This document shows, in pieces, positions 59,060-64,000 of a DNA stretch of 64,000 nt. Location of the stretch: positions 17,905,750-17,969,749 of the forward strand of contig NC_092356.1 in NCBI RefSeq assembly GCF_963676685.1. The letters are read 5' to 3'. The DNA is from Mytilus edulis (lineage: Eukaryota; Mollusca; Bivalvia; Mytilida; Mytilidae). Every line of letters begins with the position of its first letter. Within the stretch, counting starts at the first letter, position 1. The notes under the pieces were generated by a model. The model had not been told where the DNA came from, did not search any database, and was given only the letters and a program-made list of their open reading frames with translations. The position numbers and the translations under genes are program-made.

Positions 59060-60240
59060 CTGAAATTTAATTCAAATTAAAATTTATTGAACTTTTAAAA
59101 ATTAACTTGTTAGTTACATATTCCTTCCTTCCAAGTAATTAACACTATCATTCCTTTCTTGTAGACTCTAAATCACAGCAAACAGTTTGAGAATTTAATG
59201 AAAAATTTCAACTTATTATTTGTTGTATACACCAATTCTTTTGTGTATTTCATGGGTAAAGATGATTCTAATGCAATTTGTATGTAACAATTTTTTCATT
59301 GGCTAAAAGTTGCCATCAAATCCACAGTTGACCAGGCGTAACTAAGGAGGGACAACCATTTTGAAAAGATTGAATCAACAAATGTTCGATTACTACTATA
59401 TAATCCAAAATAAAACAACACCTACCCTGAATTCGCTGTTTTAAAGTTATTTTATCCGATTTTGAAGCGTACAGGTAACGCAATAACCTCCAGTTTGTAA
59501 GTTTTCATTTGTATGACGTCACGTTTACCCATGACGTCTTTGCGCCAAAATCGTTCATTAAGTTGCGGATTTTTTTTATTTGTCAAATTATGACATTTTT
59601 CCAAGTTTTATCGTATTATTTCTTTTTGAAATGCATTAGAATCGGAATAACAGTACTGTAGTTGAGGAGCTGCCACCGTCAATTTTGATTTGAAATCTAC
59701 AATTGACGGTGGCAACTCTTCAACTACAGTACTGTTATTTCTTAAATCATAAATTTAAATGTTAAACCAAGTACATATTTTCTATAGGGTTGTATGCTGA
59801 CTTTGACAAATTCACCAAATCAAATATCCTTGAGAATATAAATTTTCCTCAATCCATGAACTAGGTACCCACAGACACAAACCCATGAATCCACAGTATC
59901 CTATCTTTCACACAAACAGATAACAGGGGTCATCAAAGAGAGTGTTCATTGTTGAATGTATTACGGTAACCTACAGTTGTTTTTCTCGTTTGAATTGTTT
60001 TACATTGTCTTATCAGGGCCTATTATAGCTGACTATGCGATATGGACTTTGCTCATTGTTGAAGGCCGTACGGTGACCTATAGTTGTTTTTAAAATGTCT
60101 GTGTCATTTTGGTCTTTTGTGGATAGTTGTCTTATTGGCAATCATACCACATCTTCTTTTTTATAGTTGGTAACTTCCATGTCATTTGGTCTCTTGTAGA
60201 GAGTCGTCTCACTATCAACTATACAACATCTTCTTACCTT
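59060..60240 (-). other. NADK last intron, 3' part
   Basis: Contains a long hairpin (59646-59739) and an inverted TGGTATGATTGCCAATG-family repeat (60000-60165) with a second short piece to about 60230. Confidence 0.6.
59646..59739. repeat. Hairpin with 39-bp arms
   Basis: Arms 59646-59684 and 59701-59739 differ at two positions; 16-nt loop. Arms include AGTACTGTAGTTGA and GCCACCGTCAATT. Size is in the range of a small-RNA precursor, but may be the end of a MITE. Confidence 0.85.
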
Positions 60241-60278
60241 TATATCTAAATCTTGCCTAAATTGCCTATCACATATAT

Positions 60279-60772
60279 CTTACCAGTCTCCCTGCATTAA
60301 TTCTTGCCTCTTTCTCCCATCAAAGATAAATTATTCAAACCAGTATCTTTATATTAACCTTAGCTTATTTTTATTTCAATCTTAGATAACTTACACTCTC
60401 CCTGCATTAATTCTTGCCTGTTTCTCCCATCAAAGATAAATTATTCAAACCAGTATCTTTATATTAACCTTAACCAGTATCTTTATATTAACCTTAGCTT
60501 ATTTTTATTTCGATCTTAGATAACTTACAGTCTCCCTGCATTAATTCTTGCCTGTTTCTCCCATCAAAGATAAATTATTCAAACCAGTATCCTTATATTA
60601 ACCTTAACCAGTATCTTTATATTAACCTTAGCTTATTTTTATTTCGATCTTAGATAACTTACAGTCTCCCTGCATTAATTCTTGCCTGTTTCTCCCATCA
60701 AAGATAAATTATTCAAACCAGTATCTTTATATTAACCTTAGCTTATTTTTATTTCGATCTTAGATAACTTAC
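60279..60772 (-). repeat. Four tandem partial copies of an NADK exon
   Basis: CTCCCTGCATTAATTCTTGC with TTCTCCCATCAAAGATAAAT recurs from 60287, 60397, 60531 and 60665 (spacing 110, 134, 134, then 111 to the real exon). Each copy holds the last half of the 60773-60855 exon (FDGRNRQELMQGD) with a donor-like GTAAG and about 60-85 bp of intron. None has the exon's first half or an acceptor AG. Two units also contain an extra 24-bp TAACCAGTATCTTTATATTA piece. Confidence 0.9.
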
Positions 60773-60855
60773 CAGTCTCCCTGCATTAATTCTTGCCTGT
60801 TTCTCCCATCAAATGATAACCATACAGAACTCCTGGCATTTTCTGCCACCATTAT
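60773..60855 (-). CDS. NADK: NAD kinase, exon with WLSFDGR motif
   Basis: 83 nt from a TCTTCAG acceptor to a CTG|GTAAGT donor, in phase with both neighbours. Encodes IMVAENARSSVWLSFDGRNR then QELMQGD. This matches the NAD kinase segment just before the last strand, where S/A-F-D-G-R/Q contacts substrate in known structures. It is the only complete copy; four 3' shards follow at 60279-60772. Confidence 0.93.
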
Positions 60856-61100
60856 CTGAAGAAAACATTATAATTCACATCTTATACTACTTATTAAAAC
60901 AAAGATGCTTGCTTCCAAGTGTTGAGGGTTTAGTAATTTTGTTCGTTGATTTTGATCTTTGTATCGATCTGATGAGTCGAGCCATTTTCAACTGAGATTT
61001 TTAGTTTGTTCTTTTGTTGTGCTGTTACACAACATAGGGTGAAGGTTTGGCACCAGCAAACATGATTGACCCTGCAACAAAAGCCTGTCAAGATCCTATA

Positions 61101-61387
61101 AGGGAGCTACCATTTGATTTTTATGGGGGGGGGCTAGGATGAAAAATTTTGTCCTGCATTTTTTTTTTTTGCTGTAATCTCTGTCCTGACTTTTTATTTT
61201 TCACTCTGTTCGGTCCTGACTTTTTTTTTTAGTTTATCCTGACTTTTTTTTACCTAAATTGTCGTCCTGCCTTTTTTTTTTTGCAAGTGTCTCATCCTGA
61301 CTTTTTTTTTTACACAAAACTCCTATCCTGCCTATTTTTTTCAAATTTCATCCTAGCCCCCCCATAAAAATCAAATGGTAGCTCCCT
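61101..61387. mobile_element. Harbinger-like MITE in an NADK intron
   Basis: GGGAGCTACCATTTGATTTT at the left, inverted at the right (AAAATCAAATGGTAGCTCCC). TIR over 40 bp, 3-bp TAA on both sides and termini GGG, all fitting a PIF/Harbinger-type MITE. The middle has repeated CCTGACTTTTTTTT-like units. Confidence 0.75.
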
Positions 61388-61694
61388 AATTCAGAATTTT
61401 TAGCATTTGTTGCTGTATATCATGTTTGTTTTTCTTGCATTGTTTTGAACATAAATCATGCTGTTAATTTTTTTTTTTTTAATTGTTTTTTAATTGTCAC
61501 TTCAGGTTTTTTCATGGTTACCAAATTTTGTCTTTTGTGGAAAAATTTAATTTTGTGAATATTTGATTTTGGAGTTTTTACAAATTCTGAATAAAAGACT
61601 TTGTGCAAAGTGGAACATTAAAATTTGTTGTTCACTAGTCCCCACGAAGTCCATAAAAGTTGGTTTTCCAGGAATAATAATAAATCCAAAATAC

Positions 61695-61852
61695 CTTGAT
61701 TTCCACTCCAGCTGGAACAATAACTGGTCGGAATGATAAAGAATGAGGACAAATAGGGCAGAGTATTATAGCTGGTACGCTGGGATGGACCATTGATGCT
61801 CCGGCAGATACAGCATAGGCAGTACTTCCTGTTGGCGTGGAAATAATCAAAC
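61695..61852 (-). CDS. NADK: NAD kinase, catalytic-core exon
   Basis: 158 nt between an ATTTTCAG acceptor and an AAG|GTATTT donor. Encodes [20 protein letters not shown], then [20 protein letters not shown] and [16 protein letters not shown] kinase (ATP + NAD+ to ADP + NADP+) supplies the cell's NADP(H); the GDG-[LV]-I-[IV]-S-T-P-T-G-S-T-A-Y loop binds substrate, and [15 protein letters not shown] is typical of the cytosolic animal enzyme rather than the mitochondrial NADK2. The GGDGT motif of the N-terminal domain is upstream, outside the window. Confidence 0.96.
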
Positions 61853-62284
61853 CTGAAAATGTAAGACATATTGTTGGTGTTGATAAATTAAACATGAAAA
61901 TGTTGGGCAATTATATGGTACAAATAATCAAACATAAGAAAAAAATATCGTAAACAGTTTCAGTGTGGAAACTATAAAATCTAAAATCATAGGTCAGTTT
62001 TTTTAAACTGATTATGGGGTATCTAGCTCGAGTGATCCTAACAAATTCTTAAAATATATGGCAAGTTTTTTAGAATGATGTGCCCAAAATTCAAAATTTT
62101 TAAGCCAATGATAATTGTAGTGAACTACTTAGATCACTAACCACAGAGGCCAAAAAAATCTACAGGAAAAATTCTGAAATTTTGAAATTTATCTTAAAAA
62201 ATTCTGTATCTTAAAATAGAAAATAATCCATTCAATCATTTCACAATAGTATATACAAAGTAGCATAGAAATAAAAATACAAAC

Positions 62285-62384
62285 CATCTCCTTGAACTGA
62301 TGTTACAAGTTTTCCTTCTACAAACAGGTCTACATTACTAAGGTAGGGTGATTGTGCACGGTCAACAACTACTTCATTTAAAAC
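62285..62384 (-). CDS. NADK: NAD kinase exon with NEVVVDR motif
   Basis: 100 nt, TTTTAG acceptor and GATG|GTTTGT donor. Encodes VLNEVVVDRAQSPYLSNVDL then FVEGKLVTSVQGD. The N-E-[VI]-x-[IV]-x-R motif contacts NAD in known kinases, and YLSNVD(L/V) with a short hairpin to VQGDG is family-typical. The donor (GTTTGT) is weaker than usual but keeps the frame (VQGDG-LIIS). Confidence 0.94.
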
Positions 62385-62409
62385 CTAAAACATATTAAAA
62401 TCATAATAA

Positions 62410-62870
62410 TTCATATTTACTTAAAAAGCTAAGTGCATCTGACAAACAGAATTTCAATCTTGGTATCTATGATGAGTTTTTTACAACTAGTGTGTCAATG
62501 CCACTGCTCTTGAGAGTTTTCTCTCCGAGGGTATTTCTAGTCCAATAGTTAGCACTTCTGTGTTGATATGAATTATCATTGAAATGGTCATAATTATAAA
62601 TCAACTGTTTATAAATTTTTCGATTTTTCTTAATACTAAAGATTCTACCCTGAGAATGGAATTACCTTTAATAGCTAGTTGTATTTGGCAAAACTTTTAA
62701 GAATTTTGGGTCCTAAATGCCCTTCATACTTAGTTCAGCCTTTTTATCTTTCTGGAATCAAGTGTCACTGATGAGATCTTATTAGAAGCGTGAAAAGTGC
62801 TTCTGGGGTAAATAACATAAATCCTGGTGTCTATGATTAGTTCTTATTAAAACAAAATATTTGTTATTTG
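62410..62870. repeat. Interspersed repeats in an NADK intron
   Basis: 62575-62860 is related to 46220-46445. 62455-62545 (TTGGTATCTATGATGAG, AGTGTCAATGCCACTGCTCT) looks like another broken family member. 62871-63128 AT-rich. Confidence 0.5.
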
Positions 62871-63128
62871 TTCTTTGAATTATGTTTTTGGGAGTACCAA
62901 ATTTATGGATGACCATAGTAGATCAAAAATTCAAATATTATTTTGAAATTGTTTTAATCATTGATAAAAGTGAATATTGATTTAGATCAAAATCACAGCT
63001 GACAGACAATAATTAAACCTCATTTGGGTCTATATGAATGCAATCTTTACTTTGACACTTAGTTTAAAATGAGTTATGAATGTTTTCAGCACGGCTCCCA
63101 GTTATCTATACATGTTTTATACAACAAT

Positions 63129-63405
63129 TTAAGGTGGTACCCAACACTTTCACTAAAATTAACTTGGTTCGTTTAAATTTCATAAAATTTTGACAAAGTA
63201 TATACTCCCTTTGACAAAAATATAAAAATTTCAAATAATTTGAACCAACAGTTTTTTCAGAAAAATTACACTGGTTATATAGCAGTTTGACAAATACTAA
63301 TTTTGATCGTTTAGAAGCTTAATATGCCCTTAACAACATAACGTAATTAAAACGTTTAGATGATTTTACAGAGTTATCTTCCTGTAGTGTTAGGTACCAC
63401 CTTAA
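63129..63405. mobile_element. TTAA-flanked MITE next to an NADK splice donor
   Basis: TTAAGGTGGTACCCAACAC to GTGTTAGGTACCACCTTAA, closely matching 54602-54885. Its inner edge is about 10 bp from the donor GTAAGT of the 63421-63542 exon. Confidence 0.85.
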
Positions 63406-63420
63406 GAAATATTTACTTAC

Positions 63421-63542
63421 TAAATAACTTTGTTTACTATCAGAATTATTGATATGTTTTATATGTGATACTTTGTGTGATTCCGACCCAGATTTACACA
63501 CTACACACTTAAGTCTATATCTTAGTGTTAGATCGGCATGAC
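63421..63542 (-). CDS. NADK: NAD kinase exon with variable loop
   Basis: 122 nt between a TTTTTAG acceptor and a TTA|GTAAGT donor, in phase to the next exon (QSYL-VLNEVVV). Encodes (G)HADLTLRYRLKCVVCKSGSE, then SHKVSHIKHINNSDSKQSYL. LTLR-x-RL begins the C-terminal domain. The following Ser/His-rich stretch corresponds to the poorly conserved insert of the animal enzyme. Earlier exons are beyond the right edge. Confidence 0.88.
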
Positions 63543-63578
63543 CTAAAAATATACAAAAACATAATTATCAAAAATACC

Positions 63579-63612
63579 AAGTGTTAGATCGACATGACCT
63601 ACAAATATACAA
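63579..63612 (-). repeat. Duplicated exon start with splice acceptor
   Basis: GTGTTAGATCGACATGACCT repeats GTGTTAGATCGGCATGACCT at 63525-63544, plus the following AAATATAC. It copies the first 18 or so coding bases and the acceptor of the 63421-63542 exon, with one coding change. Confidence 0.8.
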
Positions 63613-63637
63613 GGAAAGATTTAACAAAAATACCTAA

Positions 63638-63863
63638 GGGACGACATCAAAAGATCAATGTAAGATAAAAAACTTAATTCAAATAGTTTGGGGGCGGGGG
63701 GTTGAAATGCAGCAAGATTTGGTTATCCGACATTGATTTTTACATATATCCATATGGGTCAATCAATTTTTCCCAAATTAAGTTAATAGGGGGGTAGGGG
63801 GGTCAGTGAAAAAACTATTTGAATTAAGTTTTTTATCCTTCATTGAACTTTTGATGTCGTCCC
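63638..63863. mobile_element. Harbinger-like MITE with about 50-bp TIRs
   Basis: GGGACGACATCAAAAGATCA at the left and inverted at the right (GAACTTTTGATGTCGTCCC); TIRs extend through TTAATTCAAATAGTTT. TAA on both sides and GGG termini, as in 61101-61387. The centre is G-rich. 63864-64000 is intron without further features. Confidence 0.8.
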
Positions 63864-64000
63864 TAACTCCAATGTAAATGTAAATAAAAGAATTTAATAA
63901 TGTTTTTTTCTTTCAATTTATACAAAATCAAAGCAAGTATCAATATTTTTTTGGCATTAGAACTACCAGTATCTTTCCATACAGTATTATTGAAAATCAG

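Noticed and set aside
60279..60820. Regularly spaced repeats resembling a CRISPR array
   Set aside because: The genome is eukaryotic, and the repeated word is the coding end of an NADK exon with nearly identical spacers.
1..64000. tRNA, 5S or other structural RNA genes
   Set aside because: No box A/box B pair or cloverleaf could be found by reading; a covariance-model scan would be needed to exclude them.

Overview
The window is AT-rich metazoan DNA with spliced genes (GT-AG introns), very little coding sequence and many interspersed repeats. The repeat families (for example those headed by TGGTATGATTGCCAATG, by a GACGAAACGCGTCTGG-type motif, and by ATGCCCCACCTACGATAG) and a glycine/serine/tyrosine-rich secreted protein family point to a marine bivalve, most likely a Mytilus-like mussel. 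This is recognition, not a database result.

Three genes can be supported, all on the minus strand. (1) A secreted Gly/Ser/Tyr-rich structural protein: signal-peptide exon at 5851-5896, large repeat exon at 1-1131 that runs off the left edge. (2) Its complete paralogue: signal exon 42257-42299, repeat exon 34585-36728, 728 residues. It has a six-cysteine module at each end, a short beta-strand-like segment inside each module, and a long Gly/Ser/Tyr repeat between them, like a capped silk. Both copies share gene structure, signal peptide, a TATA-like box and about 390 bp of upstream sequence, so the whole gene was duplicated with its promoter. They probably make extracellular material (shell matrix or byssus). 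(3) The 3' half of a cytosolic-type NAD kinase gene (NADK), five exons between 58885 and 63542, carrying the NEVVVDR and [15 protein letters not shown] motifs. The ATP/NAD-binding N-terminal half lies beyond the right edge.

The rest is repeat-dominated. 12588-23757 is a cluster of about five copies, in both orientations, of a ~2-kb non-autonomous element with Helitron/Helentron-like ends: a subterminal inverted repeat, a 3' stem-loop, and CTAG at the end. Each copy carries nuclear-receptor-type AGGTCA motifs. It is flanked by a segmental duplication (11040-12587, 23758-26870, 26890-32160) holding two LINE reverse-transcriptase remnants. The intron of paralogue 2 (36729-42256) is packed with TIR elements. 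43424-45291 is a 1.87-kb foldback palindrome. 45-58 kb holds retroelement fragments, MITEs and small tandem arrays.

Most notable: four tandem shards of the 3' half of an NADK exon sit in the intron just downstream of the intact exon; the Cys-capped protein pair has matching end modules; and the Helitron-like element has head-to-tail junctions without target sequence and near-invariant DR1 (AGGTCA-A-AGGTCA) sites. No tRNA, rRNA or CRISPR array was seen.
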